Origin: Companilactobacillus alimentarius DSM 20249
GTDB taxonomy: Bacteria; Bacillota; Bacilli; Lactobacillales; Lactobacillaceae
Reading direction: 5' to 3'
Length of the DNA stretch: 64,000 nt
Assembly: GCF_002849895.1 (NCBI RefSeq)
Contig: NZ_CP018867.1
Span: 1,240,001-1,304,000, forward strand
Numbering within the stretch: position 1 is the stretch's first letter; every line of letters begins with the position of its first letter. Below, in pieces: positions 45,758 to 55,547 of the stretch. The notes beneath the pieces are model-generated. The model worked only from the letters and a program-made list of their open reading frames with translations, was not told the DNA's origin and did not search any database. The position numbers and the translations under genes are program-made.

Positions 45758-48700
45758 ATGAAACATCAGGGAACTAAATATAAATCATTCTTACTAATTA
45801 TGTTCTTTTTCACATTAATGACCTTTTTTATGCCGTCAACTACAGTACAGGCTGTACCATCTGATGATGACGTTTTGAAAGCCGCACCTAGCGGAATGAA
45901 ATTAGGCAATCTATTTGAGTACCCAACAACTTATACCGGAAGTAAAACCGTCAACAACTCCGTTCAAGTCAGAACAGCTGGCGGCAGTAATCCTAATCCA
46001 GTTGACGTTATTCAAATGACCAACGGTGACAAGCAAGTCTCCTCGATTTGGGGAAGAAAAACTAATCCCGATGACTCATCTAAAGACTACAATTATTTTG
46101 ATTTGAGCAAAGAACAGACCATTTCCGGTTGGATCTATGTTGGACCAACTTACAACGTCTCCGGTGACGGTATTACTTTGGTTTTACAAAATGACGACAA
46201 CGGTATCAACGCTATCGGTCGTTACCATAAAGATAACCTCCTTTTATCCGATGATGATTACGCTGCTTCTGGTGAATCTCTTGGGGTTTATGGATCCACT
46301 GATTCCCAATTTACTACTACCGATCCCAGTCAATTATCCAGTTCAGCTATTCAAAACAGTTTCGCACTGGAATTCGATTCTTTCCGTAATGATTCTGTTG
46401 TGACAGGATCAGCTATTGATCTTGCTATGGGTAATATTAAAGATAGCTATTTTGATAATCTTCTTGATTCCCAAAATACTGCCGAAACTAAGGGTCAACA
46501 TGTGGCTTGGAGTTATCCAGCCGACAGTGGTACTTATGAAAAGACCGCCACTGGTAAAGACGCTTGGCACCACTTCTCTTTCACTTACAAACCAGATACT
46601 GACGACAGTAATTACGGCTATATCAGTTACGTTTATAATGATCGTGAAAATGATGGTACCGTTAAGCCATATCGGACTTGGGATAAACGTCCTCGAGATA
46701 GTGACAGTCCAATAAAGATCGACCTTAGAAAGTTCAATCTAAAAGACGGACAGACTAAGATTCGTTGGGGCTTCACTAGTTCTACTGGTTCACCAAATTC
46801 AACTCCTGGATCAAACGATATTATCGTTGAAAAGATTCCTTCTGTCTTAAATGTCCTCGACCAATCAGGTCTATATGACGTTACACAAGGACGCAATATT
46901 AAAGATCTTGACCACAGAGCTGCTAATCCAACTGATGATGACAAAGATTATACCGTTGATGATGGCGATAAATTAGCATTTACTTATAACCTAAACTACA
47001 GTTCTGGGATAACTGGAACGGGTGACATCAAGGCTAAAATCCAGCTGCCACAAAATGTTCTCTATCAAAATGACGATAATAATCATATCGGTGAAATCGA
47101 CTATACCGACGATCCTAATAGTAAAACTTATATCGACGCTTCACAATTGAGTACGACTACAAACGCTGAGGGCGACGATGTTCAAACATTGAATCTTGAT
47201 CTGAGTGCTTTGTCCGAAAAGAATACCAATGTGAAAGTTACGATTTACGGTACTGCCAACGCTCCCACTAGCAACACTTTGAAGACGACGACGGTCAATC
47301 CTGAACACACGTCTTACAAGAGTGACTACTACAACAACGATGTTATGAGTTACGGCTTTATGATCACTAACGAGCGTTTACAGATTGCTGCTGACAAGGA
47401 TAGTGAGACTCAAAAAGTCAAACTTTCTGACGACTTCAATTTAACAGGAACCGCTAAGTATTTAATGAGCTCAAAATTCAATGGCGACGACCTGTCTGCT
47501 TACGGTGAAATCTACGACAAAGACGGCAACGATACCGATTTAAAGAGTACTTGGACTGTTCCCGTTGCGAAAGATTCCACGACTGGTGACTTTTCGCTCA
47601 ATATCCCTAAAGAAACCCTCGACGTCGGAACTTACAAAATCAAAGTCCATCTAACTGACAGTAACGACTTAGTTTCTAACACTATTACTTATAACATCAC
47701 CGTTACTAAAAATGAACTAATCATCACCCCCGATAAGACCGATATCACTGTAAACGACAACAAGCCAGTCGATTTGACCGGCAGCTACAAGTATTCCGAC
47801 AACGCCGATTTTCAAGATAAGAACGTAACCAAGACTTACGAAATAACCAACGCAAACGGAACCACCCACAAGTTGACCCAAACCATGGCCCACGATAAGA
47901 AAATTGATGTTGACCTCAAACCAATTGCCTATGACCAATCACCCGACCAGACTCTCAGCGACTACTTGAAGAACCCTAAGAGCGATAACGTCTTAGCTGA
48001 AGGTAAAAACGTTGTAAAAATTACCGTACAAGATGGAACTTATGCCAGTGCCGAAACCACCGTCAACATAAACGTTCCTAAATTGTCCCCAACTATCACC
48101 AAAACAACTTCTAACGGAATCAACGTTTTAGGACCAACCGGAAAAGTACATTTTCCAATTGATTTCTCTTACGGTTCTGATTACACCTTGAATCCTAACG
48201 AATTGATTGGCGTCTTCACAGTCGATCAACAAGATCCAGTTAGTTTAAAGATCAATAATCCAACAACCGCTCAAAATTCTAGTTTCGACATGAGCTTTGA
48301 TTTAGCCGGCAATCAAATAAATCTACCAAGCGACAAAAATTCCGCAACCGTTACCCTCTACTTCACCGATCCTTATGGACGAAAGACCAATACCGAAAGC
48401 TTCAATTTGAGTATTTTATCCTATGCTTTGGAATTAGACTTCAACAACTATCGCTTCCAAACAATCGATCCCAAGACCTTTGAAGCCGGATATATCAAAC
48501 GCTCTGGCGATTGGGACCTCAACGTAACCAGTTATAAAGCAAGTTGGGTCTTAAAAGCCGAAGCCGATAATTTAGATTATGAAAGTACCCAACAACCCTC
48601 AAACCTTTCCATGGCCTACGTTAATAAAGACGATTTAGCAACCGCCTTACAAAGCAATCCTCAGATTGCCAAAAGCGATAAAATGGAAGCTCAAACCGTT

Positions 48701-48814
48701 GATATCAGCGACCAGTGGAATAGCGATAATGGCATCTTGTTAAAAACCAACACCTTACCAAAACAAGGCGATTATACAGGAACCATTCATTGGAATTTAA
48801 CCGAAAGCCTTTAA
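45758..48814 (+). CDS. Large lectin-like WxL surface protein
   Basis: 1018 residues, exported (signal peptide 1-32, ending VQA). Residues about 75-300 look like a bacterial L-type lectin (YNYFDLSKEQTISGWIYVG, DGITLVLQNDD, FALEFDSFRND, WHHFSFTYKP). The middle (about 340-900) is made of beta-sandwich repeats, some Ig-like (TDITVNDNKPVDLTGSYKYS). The end carries both WxL motifs, ASWVLKAEADN and IHWNLTESL, so it should bind the wall like the small WxL protein at 39-40 kb. Start ATG follows GGGGTGG. It probably mediates sugar binding or adhesion. No DUF916 partner is adjacent; those at 36-39 kb could serve. Confidence 0.88.
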   Translation: MKHQGTKYKSFLLIMFFFTLMTFFMPSTTVQAVPSDDDVLKAAPSGMKLGNLFEYPTTYTGSKTVNNSVQVRTAGGSNPNPVDVIQMTNGDKQVSSIWGRKTNPDDSSKDYNYFDLSKEQTISGWIYVGPTYNVSGDGITLVLQNDDNGINAIGRYHKDNLLLSDDDYAASGESLGVYGSTDSQFTTTDPSQLSSSAIQNSFALEFDSFRNDSVVTGSAIDLAMGNIKDSYFDNLLDSQNTAETKGQHVAWSYPADSGTYEKTATGKDAWHHFSFTYKPDTDDSNYGYISYVYNDRENDGTVKPYRTWDKRPRDSDSPIKIDLRKFNLKDGQTKIRWGFTSSTGSPNSTPGSNDIIVEKIPSVLNVLDQSGLYDVTQGRNIKDLDHRAANPTDDDKDYTVDDGDKLAFTYNLNYSSGITGTGDIKAKIQLPQNVLYQNDDNNHIGEIDYTDDPNSKTYIDASQLSTTTNAEGDDVQTLNLDLSALSEKNTNVKVTIYGTANAPTSNTLKTTTVNPEHTSYKSDYYNNDVMSYGFMITNERLQIAADKDSETQKVKLSDDFNLTGTAKYLMSSKFNGDDLSAYGEIYDKDGNDTDLKSTWTVPVAKDSTTGDFSLNIPKETLDVGTYKIKVHLTDSNDLVSNTITYNITVTKNELIITPDKTDITVNDNKPVDLTGSYKYSDNADFQDKNVTKTYEITNANGTTHKLTQTMAHDKKIDVDLKPIAYDQSPDQTLSDYLKNPKSDNVLAEGKNVVKITVQDGTYASAETTVNINVPKLSPTITKTTSNGINVLGPTGKVHFPIDFSYGSDYTLNPNELIGVFTVDQQDPVSLKINNPTTAQNSSFDMSFDLAGNQINLPSDKNSATVTLYFTDPYGRKTNTESFNLSILSYALELDFNNYRFQTIDPKTFEAGYIKRSGDWDLNVTSYKASWVLKAEADNLDYESTQQPSNLSMAYVNKDDLATALQSNPQIAKSDKMEAQTVDISDQWNSDNGILLKTNTLPKQGDYTGTIHWNLTESL

Positions 48815-48822
48815 TATAGAGA

Positions 48823-48936
48823 GCGCGAAAAGCCCCGGTTAGCTTCCGAGCATTAAGGACAAAGGACCCCAATAACTCGAACTTAAGTTATTGGGGTCCT
48901 TTGTTTTTAAGCGGAAGAAGCTGGGGCTTTTCGCGC
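48823..48936. repeat. Cruciform-like nested terminator
   Basis: Outer arms GCGCGAAAAGCCCC (48823-48836) and its exact complement (48923-48936); then AGCTTCCG with CGGAAGAAGCT; and an inner perfect 19-bp hairpin (48859-48877 with 48886-48904) followed by T. It ends the lectin gene. Confidence 0.75.
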
Positions 48937-48989
48937 GTTTACATCGCATGTTTGATTAACAAAACATAAATGAGGTATTGCTTTAAAGA

Positions 48990-49092
48990 AAATAAGCCAT
49001 AATAACTCGAACTTAAGTTATTGAGTCCTATTATTTTTAAGCGGAAAAAGCTATGTTGTGTTTCGCGTTTACGCTGCATGTTTGATTAACAA
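48990..49092. repeat. Decayed direct copy of the preceding hairpin unit
   Basis: About 100 bases repeating 48870-48962 at an offset of 120 (shared ATAACTCGAACTTAAGTTAT, TTTTTAAGCGGAA, GCATGTTTGATTAACAA). The inner stem survives; the left outer arm is missing. Confidence 0.65.
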
Positions 49093-49154
49093 GGTAGTAA
49101 TATATTCCCGTCCACCCAAGCACTCATATCAAATACGGCAAAGAAAAACAAATC

Positions 49155-51065
49155 TCAATTTCTAAAACTAATAAACTGCAATCGAATCGCATTCAAAACT
49201 GCAATGATCGTTACACCGACATCAGCGAAAACTGCTTGCCACATGTTGACCATACCTAATGCTCCTAACAGTAAGAACAAAACCTTAACTATCAAAGCAA
49301 AACTGATATTCTCGACTACGATTTTTCGTGTCTTTTTAGCAATTTTCATAGCTTCAGAAACTTTGGAAGGTTCGTCACCCATGATGACAATATCGGCAGC
49401 TTCAACGGCGGCATCTGATCCTAAACCGCCCATCGCAAATCCAATATCAGCCGTCGCTAAAACAGGCGTATCGTTGATTCCGTCACCAACAAAGGCAACT
49501 TTCTTGTTATTTTGAGGTGATACCTTCAATAAATCATTGATAATTGAAACCTTATTTTCCGGCAAAAGGTCTGTATAGACGTTCGACATTTTCAAACGCT
49601 TAGCTATAGTGGTGCCGACTGCTTGGTTGTCGCCGGTCAACATGACGTTCTTGTGAATACCACGATTATTCAAGAGCTCGATTGCTCGTTTGGCGTCAGT
49701 TTTCTCAACGTCAGCAATGACGATATCGCCCCAGAATTGTTGATTAACCGCAACATAGACCACCGTTCCCACAGCATCAGTCGCTTGGAAATTCTTGACC
49801 TGTTGCATCGCTTTGACATTGCCGACGATCACTTCTTGACCATTTACTTTGCCGTAAAGTCCATGACCTGCCTTTTCGATCACGTTTACCGCTGGTACGA
49901 GTTTACCTGAATAAGCTTTCAAAATCGAAGTCGCAATCGGATGAGTCGAGTTCTTCTCCAAACTCGCTGCCATCTGCAACAATTCATCTTTAGTGACATT
50001 TTTAGGGTTGACCGCCACAACTGAGAATTGCCCCTTCGTCAACGTTCCCGTCTTGTCAAAAGCCACCGTGTCAACGTAATTCAAGGCTTCCAAGTAATTG
50101 CTGCCCTTGACCAAAATACCTTGTCTGGAAGCCGCCCCGATACCGCCGAAGAAACTCAGAGGTACTGAGATGACCAAAGCACAAGGACAAGAAATCACTA
50201 GGAAAATTAGAGCCCGATAGACCCAAGTGTGCCAATCACCCGTCATTAGTGAGGGAATAATTGCTAAAGCCACCGCCAAAATAACGACGATTGGCGTATA
50301 AATTTTGGCAAATTTAGTAATGAACTTCTCCGTGTCAGCCTTTTTATTGCTGGCATTCTCAACTAGATCTAAAATCTTGGCAACGGTCGAATCATTGTAG
50401 AGTTTAGTAACCTTAATCTGCAAAGTCCCCGTCTGATTGATTGATCCGCTCAAAGCCGTGTCGCCTATCTGCAAATTCTGCGGCATTGACTCCCCGGTCA
50501 AAGCAGAAGTATCCACTGCCGAACTTCCTAAGACAACTGTTCCATCAAGCGGAATCTTTTCTCCCGGCTTAACCAAGATTGTTTCACCAATTTGAACAAC
50601 ACTTGGATCAACAACTTTGTTCTGTTGCCCCAAAATTAACGTTGCTGAAACCGGCTTGACTTCAAGCAATGCAGAGATTGATTTCTTCGATCTGTTGACG
50701 GCAATATCTTCGAAAACATTACCCAACTCGTAAAATAACATCACGGCAATTGCTTCGGGATATTGTTTCAGAATAATAGCACCAATAGTAGCGATACTCA
50801 TCAAGAAATTCTCGTCGAAAATCTCACCATGAAAAATATTTTTGATCGCTTGCCAAACGATTCGAGCCCCAATGACTAAGTAAGCCGTGACTAGCAAAAT
50901 AATATTCAATGGCTGAGAAACCAGTGAACTCGAACCCACGATCAATAAAACAAATGCAATCAATAGTCGCGTGATCGTCCACTTAGTTCCTAGACTCAAT
51001 TCATTTTTGATTGAATTAGTTTTCTTTTTAGTTTTGTAATCAGTTTGGACATTGTACAACTTCAT
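49155..51065 (-). CDS. cadA: Heavy-metal P-type ATPase (P1B, Cd/Zn/Co type)
   Basis: Exports divalent metal ions using ATP. 636 residues; no N-terminal HMA/CxxC domain, so it is a short P1B-type pump. The metal-site SCPCALVIS helix, phosphorylation site DKTGTLTKG, TGES loop (SALTGESMP), HP motif (THPIATSI) and GDGINDTPVLA hinge are all present. The start ATG follows GGAGGG. It is divergent from an ArsR/SmtB repressor, which fits Cd/Zn-inducible control. Exact metal is not certain. Confidence 0.93.
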   Translation of the reverse strand: MKLYNVQTDYKTKKKTNSIKNELSLGTKWTITRLLIAFVLLIVGSSSLVSQPLNIILLVTAYLVIGARIVWQAIKNIFHGEIFDENFLMSIATIGAIILKQYPEAIAVMLFYELGNVFEDIAVNRSKKSISALLEVKPVSATLILGQQNKVVDPSVVQIGETILVKPGEKIPLDGTVVLGSSAVDTSALTGESMPQNLQIGDTALSGSINQTGTLQIKVTKLYNDSTVAKILDLVENASNKKADTEKFITKFAKIYTPIVVILAVALAIIPSLMTGDWHTWVYRALIFLVISCPCALVISVPLSFFGGIGAASRQGILVKGSNYLEALNYVDTVAFDKTGTLTKGQFSVVAVNPKNVTKDELLQMAASLEKNSTHPIATSILKAYSGKLVPAVNVIEKAGHGLYGKVNGQEVIVGNVKAMQQVKNFQATDAVGTVVYVAVNQQFWGDIVIADVEKTDAKRAIELLNNRGIHKNVMLTGDNQAVGTTIAKRLKMSNVYTDLLPENKVSIINDLLKVSPQNNKKVAFVGDGINDTPVLATADIGFAMGGLGSDAAVEAADIVIMGDEPSKVSEAMKIAKKTRKIVVENISFALIVKVLFLLLGALGMVNMWQAVFADVGVTIIAVLNAIRLQFISFRN

Positions 51066-51106
51066 CAGTTTTGCCCTCCTTGAAAAGGTTTACATGCTCA
51101 TATGAA

Positions 51107-51128
51107 TATATGAACATTCATTCATATA
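51107..51128. promoter_or_regulatory. ArsR/SmtB-type operator
   Basis: TATATGAA (51107-51114), six-base spacer, TTCATATA (51121-51128): perfect inverted repeat resembling CadC/CzrA operators, in the 122-base divergent gap. A TATAAT (51134-51139) for the repressor gene follows. Confidence 0.7.
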
Positions 51129-51187
51129 TAAATTATAATATAATGAGTTGTTATATTGCAACCTAATTTCAACAAGAGGATTAATTA

Positions 51188-51547
51188 ATGTCAGAACAAA
51201 ATTTTGAAATCGAGCATCAAAAGGCTCTGCATAATTTAAAACAGAATTTGCCAGATAATCAGGATTTGGAGGCAATGGTCAACGTCTTCAAGGCTTTCGG
51301 GGATATGACCAGAGTCAAAATAATTTTGGCTTTGTCAGAAACGCCACTGAGTGTCGGGGAAATCGCTGATACTTTGGATATGAGCCAGTCGTCCATTTCC
51401 CATCAATTAAGCATTTTGAAACAGTTGAATTTGGTCTCCAACGCAAGACGTGGAAGAAATATCCACTATCGTTTGAGTGACCAACACATCATTACTATTT
51501 TCAATCAGACTAAGGAACATATTATTGAGGATGATAATGACTATTAA
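51188..51547 (+). CDS. ArsR/SmtB-family metal-sensing repressor
   Basis: 119 residues with winged helix-turn-helix (VFKAFGDMTRVKIILALSE, LSVGEIADTLDMSQSSISHQLSILKQLNLV). The N-terminal segment has His in EIEHQKALHNL and the C-terminal helix has DQHIITIFNQTKEHI, which matches the alpha5 metal site (D-x-H ... H) of CzrA/SmtB. The N-terminal CadC cysteines are absent, so Zn/Co is likelier than Cd/Pb sensing. Divergent to the ATPase. Confidence 0.92.
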   Translation: MSEQNFEIEHQKALHNLKQNLPDNQDLEAMVNVFKAFGDMTRVKIILALSETPLSVGEIADTLDMSQSSISHQLSILKQLNLVSNARRGRNIHYRLSDQHIITIFNQTKEHIIEDDNDY

Positions 51548-51576
51548 CCTACCAACTGCAAAATTTCAAGCATAGC

Positions 51577-51625
51577 AAATAGTCCACAGATACTAGATAG
51601 AACATCTAGTATCTGTGGACTATTT
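51577..51625. terminator. Bidirectional terminator between arsR-type and LCP genes
   Basis: Perfect 22-base arms (51577-51598 and 51604-51625) with a five-base loop; begins AAAT and ends ATTT. Confidence 0.9.
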
Positions 51626-51635
51626 GTATTATCTA

Positions 51636-53048
51636 TTATTCACCATAACCTGATGATTCATAGCCATTAGTTACACCACTATCTGAGCCATCACTAGTTG
51701 ATGAACCACTGCCATACGAATTACTACTATCATTTGAAGAAGTAGTATTGTTGGAACTATTACTGCCTGTCGTAGATGAAGTGGAACCACTAGTATTGGA
51801 AGAAGTCGTGCCACCACCGTAATAACTATTCGACGACGAACCACTACCACCAGTTGATCCTGTATATGAAGAACTGTTGCTTGAAGTTCCTCTTGAAGAA
51901 CCGCCAGTATATGATGAAGCCGTCCCATTACTACTATTCGTGGACCCAGTTCCAGTTGTTGAAGAACCAGTTGTCGCAGAATTGTCGGCCGTACTTGTAG
52001 CATTACCAACAGAACTACTGTTATCAGAAGCATTATTATTGGTAGTCTCAGTTTGTGTAGCTACTTTCTTACTCTTTTTAGTCGATTTCTTCTTCTTAGT
52101 TTTCTTTTTAACGTCTGGTTGAATCTTTTCGTCTAACTTATAAGCAATCGTCCCCGTTTTAACGTGCTCGAGGTTTAAATTACCGCGGACAAAATTAGTT
52201 ACCCGTTGCAATTCAGACTGCTTGATCACTTTCATACTCTGTTTAGCAATTCTATTACTTTCACCCTTTAGATGAGTCTGGTCAATTTCGCCATCACCAG
52301 CAAAATAACTTTTAGCCAAAACTCTCAAATCAGCGAAAGTCAGATCAGTTTGTGTTTGCTTAGCCAAAGTATTGAAGAAATCTTGATTTAACAAAGTCGA
52401 AATTGAGTCACTCTTGCGTAAAATACCGCTCAATATCTCAAATTGACGAACTTGGCGACCATAGTCATCATTAGCGTCATTCACATAATTAATAGCCTTA
52501 GTACTATTCATGTGCGTCTTTTGACCCTGCTCAAAAATATCGACACCATTTATCTTATCAATGACCTGTTCCATGGCGTTCATGTTAATAAGTGCGTAAA
52601 AATCAATCGGTACATTCAAGAACTTACCAACCGTAGTGACCGCAGTTTTTGCCTGACCATAAGAGTAAGCAGCACTGATTTTAGCCGGAGATTTCCCCTT
52701 AAAGCCCGGTACAACAACCGCTGAATCACTAGGAATACTAGTAATAGACGTCTTCTTAGTCTTAGAATCAATCGTCACGACCATCATCGAATCCGTGCGA
52801 CCAGTGTAATTACGACCCGATTCATCATTGTCCGTTCCCATTAATAAGATAGAAACCGGAGTCCTCTTTTTCAAAATAGAACTAACATTTCGCTCTTTAT
52901 CCACACCCGACGGTGCAAAAGAACTATTAATTGCAGCCTTTACACTCCGATAATGCGACATCCCAAATGCCGCCGTACCAAGAATAATCAAAGCCACAAG
53001 TGATAAAAAGACATTACGAAAAGTATGACTTTTGTGTTTTGTGTGCAT
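51636..53048 (-). CDS. LytR-CpsA-Psr family wall-polymer transferase with Ser/Gly tail
   Basis: 470 residues. One N-terminal transmembrane helix (about 12-32), then the LCP domain (about 60-300; SILLMGTDNDE, GRTDSMMVVTID, TSIPSDSAVV, DVFEQGQKTHM-type segments with the Arg/Asp that bind the polyprenyl phosphate). LCP enzymes attach teichoic acid or polysaccharide to peptidoglycan outside the cell. The last 150 residues are Lys-rich and then almost only Ser, Gly, Thr, Asn and Tyr, a long unstructured tail unusual in this family. ATG follows GGGGG. Confidence 0.9.
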   Translation of the reverse strand: MHTKHKSHTFRNVFLSLVALIILGTAAFGMSHYRSVKAAINSSFAPSGVDKERNVSSILKKRTPVSILLMGTDNDESGRNYTGRTDSMMVVTIDSKTKKTSITSIPSDSAVVVPGFKGKSPAKISAAYSYGQAKTAVTTVGKFLNVPIDFYALINMNAMEQVIDKINGVDIFEQGQKTHMNSTKAINYVNDANDDYGRQVRQFEILSGILRKSDSISTLLNQDFFNTLAKQTQTDLTFADLRVLAKSYFAGDGEIDQTHLKGESNRIAKQSMKVIKQSELQRVTNFVRGNLNLEHVKTGTIAYKLDEKIQPDVKKKTKKKKSTKKSKKVATQTETTNNNASDNSSSVGNATSTADNSATTGSSTTGTGSTNSSNGTASSYTGGSSRGTSSNSSSYTGSTGGSGSSSNSYYGGGTTSSNTSGSTSSTTGSNSSNNTTSSNDSSNSYGSGSSTSDGSDSGVTNGYESSGYGE

Positions 53049-53281
53049 TTGTTTTCCCCCATTGGTTCTTTACCCTATTGTGTTAATTTTATCATATTTA
53101 CCAGGGTGTTTCGGGATATGGGACAAAAAAAGCCAGATCTATGTGATAGACCTGAACTTCAAGTTGGAATAAATATTATTGTTTTTTATTAAAAATGACT
53201 AAAATTAATACTACTATTTACTTTCATATTTCTTATAATTAAATATGGTAAAAAAATAAGAAACGAAAGAAGAGAAACATA

Positions 53282-53857
53282 ATGAAATTAAATTCCAAAT
53301 TGGTTTACTGGCTGAAGAATAATAAAATTCCAATAATCCTGCTTAGTTACTCTACCCCAAGTATTTTAATTCTTATAATAGAATTTATTGGTGGTTTCGA
53401 GGGAATCAGTATATTACAATTTTTTAACTCGATTTTATTAGGTGTCATTATAGGATTAGCATTTGGTATTAACGTCAGTATTGCGTATCTTTCAAATGAT
53501 AATTTATCAAAAAATGCAAGTGTGATTTGTTTTAGAGTAATTTACTTATTTTTATTAGACATTTTTACCATTTACCTAGCAAATAATAAATCCAACATTT
53601 CAAGTACAATAAATTCTAGTTTGTCAAATTATTATGTTTTTCTTACATTTTTAACTATATTAACTGTGATAACCTTATTTTATTTTTTTAAAATCTTACA
53701 AGTATTCTATCGTTCAATAATGAAGAGGAGAAAGGCATTATTCGATGGCTTTGAAAAATCCACCGAAATAAGGGGTGATATTATTGGATTCGATGGGATA
53801 ATAATTGTTGCCTTAATCGGATTCTTTGGGGTATTAATAACCGTCATATCACAATGA
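53282..53857 (+). CDS. Unknown membrane protein with four helices
   Basis: 191 residues, Asn/Lys-rich between about four hydrophobic helices (PIILLSYSTPSILILIIEFIG, FFNSILLGVIIGLAFGI, YLFLLDIFTIYLA, VFLTFLTILTVITLFYFF), with a fifth at the C-terminus. A charged linker (MKRRKALFDGFEKSTEIRGD) precedes the last helix. Weak ribosome site (GAAAGAAG). Very AT-rich, at the edge of the mobile-element area, so perhaps acquired. Not recognised. Confidence 0.6.
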   Translation: MKLNSKLVYWLKNNKIPIILLSYSTPSILILIIEFIGGFEGISILQFFNSILLGVIIGLAFGINVSIAYLSNDNLSKNASVICFRVIYLFLLDIFTIYLANNKSNISSTINSSLSNYYVFLTFLTILTVITLFYFFKILQVFYRSIMKRRKALFDGFEKSTEIRGDIIGFDGIIIVALIGFFGVLITVISQ

Positions 53858-54000
53858 AAATAAATTAAAATTGCAAGCTTAGATTTTCATTCTGTTAATA
53901 GCGGTTTAAAAACATAGGTATTTGCAATCATTTTGTTCTTTTTAAACGAAATGATTTTCCTGCTATTTTAATAACGTGAGCATGATCAAGAATAACATTA

Positions 54001-54214
54001 CCAATTGAGTTGTTATACTGATGAACTATCTGTGAATGAATTTATACAAAGTATGTCTCGCAAGGGAAATTGTCTCGACAATGCGCCAATTGAAAATTTC
54101 CTTCATCTATTTAAAATAAAATGTCTCAATGGATTTCCACAATGTAAGAACATTGTGGAAATTAAAGAAATTTCAAAGGATTACGTTGATTGTTTCAACA
54201 ATCAGCGTAATCGA
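54001..54214 (+). pseudogene. IS3-family OrfB remnant
   Basis: Plus-frame fragment matching the catalytic end of the IS3 OrfB in this window (SMSRKGNCLDNAPIENFLHLFK, CLNGFPQCKN), diverged at many bases. It is cut after YVDCFNNQRN, where the group II intron 3' end begins. Upstream half absent. Confidence 0.85.
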
Positions 54215-55485
54215 GTAGGAGGTGACGATTAGTCACCGACCTCTCACACCACCGTACGTACGGTTCCGTATACGGCGGTTCACTAATTTAAGCATTTTGA
54301 ATAGACTCGAGCTTCTTGGACATATTTATTAGCCCAAGGGACTCGAGTTTTCTATTCGTTAAAGTGTATAACAACGTCTTACTATGGGCTGTTCGCCAGT
54401 ATCCCTTACGGGTATTGGCGAATACCCAGGCTTGATTCTTTGTCATACCAAGTTTTACTAGGTTTCTAATCTTAGTTTTAATTTTCTTCCATGATTTCCA
54501 AATATATTGTCTGATTCTCGAACGAAGCCATTCATCTAAATTTTTAATGAATGTTTTCATATTTCCAATCCCATAGTAGTTGAGCCAACCTATCATCTTT
54601 TGATGTATCTCTTTAAAGAGAACATCGAGGCTTCTTCCTCGGTTCCTCTTTGTCATTAACTTAAGTGACTGTTTGACTCTCTTCTTAGCTTGTCCGCTAG
54701 GTCTTATATAAACACCTTTAGTAGACACACCAAGTGAGAATCCTAGAAATTTCAATCTTAATGGAGAACCAACTTTGGTCTTCTTTCGATTGATGGTTAA
54801 TTTCAAGTCTTTCTCAAGAAATTTCGAAATACTTTCAAGAACCCGGTATCCAGCTCGTTTACTTTTGACATAAATATTACAGTCATCGGCATAGCGAACA
54901 AACTTATGTCCACGGGACATAAGTAATTTATCGAGCTCATTCAAATAGATATTAGCTAGTAATGGGGAAAGATTGCCACCTTGTGGCGTTCCTTTCTCGG
55001 ACTTTTGAAATAGTTGTCCATCCATTACACCACTAGTCAGGAATTTGCGAATCATTCTCAATAACCATTCATCATCGATATATCGTTTGATGAATTTCAT
55101 TAGTAAGTCATGATTGACTGTATCGAAGTATGATTTTAGGTCAAGGTCTATCATAACGTGATAGACTTGATCATAAAATTCTGCGACACATTTTATGGTA
55201 TCATGGGCACTTCGATTTGGTCTAAATCCAAAACTATTATCAGAAAACATATTCTCAAACACAGGCGTCATTGCTTGTGCAATCGCCTGTTGTATCAAAC
55301 GGTCAGCGACCGTTGGTACACCCAGCTTACGTTTGGACCCATCAGGTTTAGGTATTTCTACTCTTCTGACAGGTTTGGGGTTATAAGCTAGATTGAGATT
55401 ATCTCTATTCAAAACTAATTCTTTAAATGAAATGCCACCCTTATTCGTACCTTCACTACCAAGTTAACGCCCATGCCAGGCGCAC
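54215..55485 (-). mobile_element. Group II intron, class C-like, internally deleted
   Basis: 5' end GTGCGCCTGGCATGGG on the minus strand at 55485; 3' end after domains V and VI (DV around 54234-54280, ACCGCCGTATACGG with CCGTACGTACGGT; DVI with GGTGAC/GTCACC and end CCTAC at 54215). Total about 1.27 kb against the usual 1.9 kb or more: most of domains I-IV and the maturase start are lost. It sits right after a terminator hairpin, the known class C target. Confidence 0.8.
54288..55412 (-). pseudogene. ltrA: Group II intron reverse transcriptase/maturase, N-terminally truncated
   Basis: 374 readable residues. RT domain with VRRVEIPKPDGSKRKLGVPT, FGFRPNRSAHD, the fingers-palm DLKSYFDTVNH, GTPQGGNLSPLLANIYLNELD and the catalytic RYADD; then the maturase X domain (LKFLGFSLG, MIGWLNYYGIGNM). 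No HNH endonuclease domain, as in class C introns. The normal first about 60 residues are replaced by a short unrelated join (GGISFKELVLNRDNLNLAY), so it is likely inactive. Confidence 0.85.
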
Positions 55486-55490
55486 CACAA

Positions 55491-55528
55491 AAATAGAGTT
55501 GATAGCAAAATACCTATCAACTCTATTT
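55491..55528. terminator. Terminator hairpin used as intron target
   Basis: Perfect 15-base arms AAATAGAGTTGATAG and CTATCAACTCTATTT, eight-base loop. On the minus strand its T-run ends six bases before the intron's 5' GTGCG. Confidence 0.85.
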
Positions 55529-55547
55529 ATCGTACAACCAAAACTTA

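Noticed and set aside
51671..52122. Overlapping hydrophobic ORFs inside the LCP gene
   Set aside because: Shadow frames of the Ser/Gly repeat codons.
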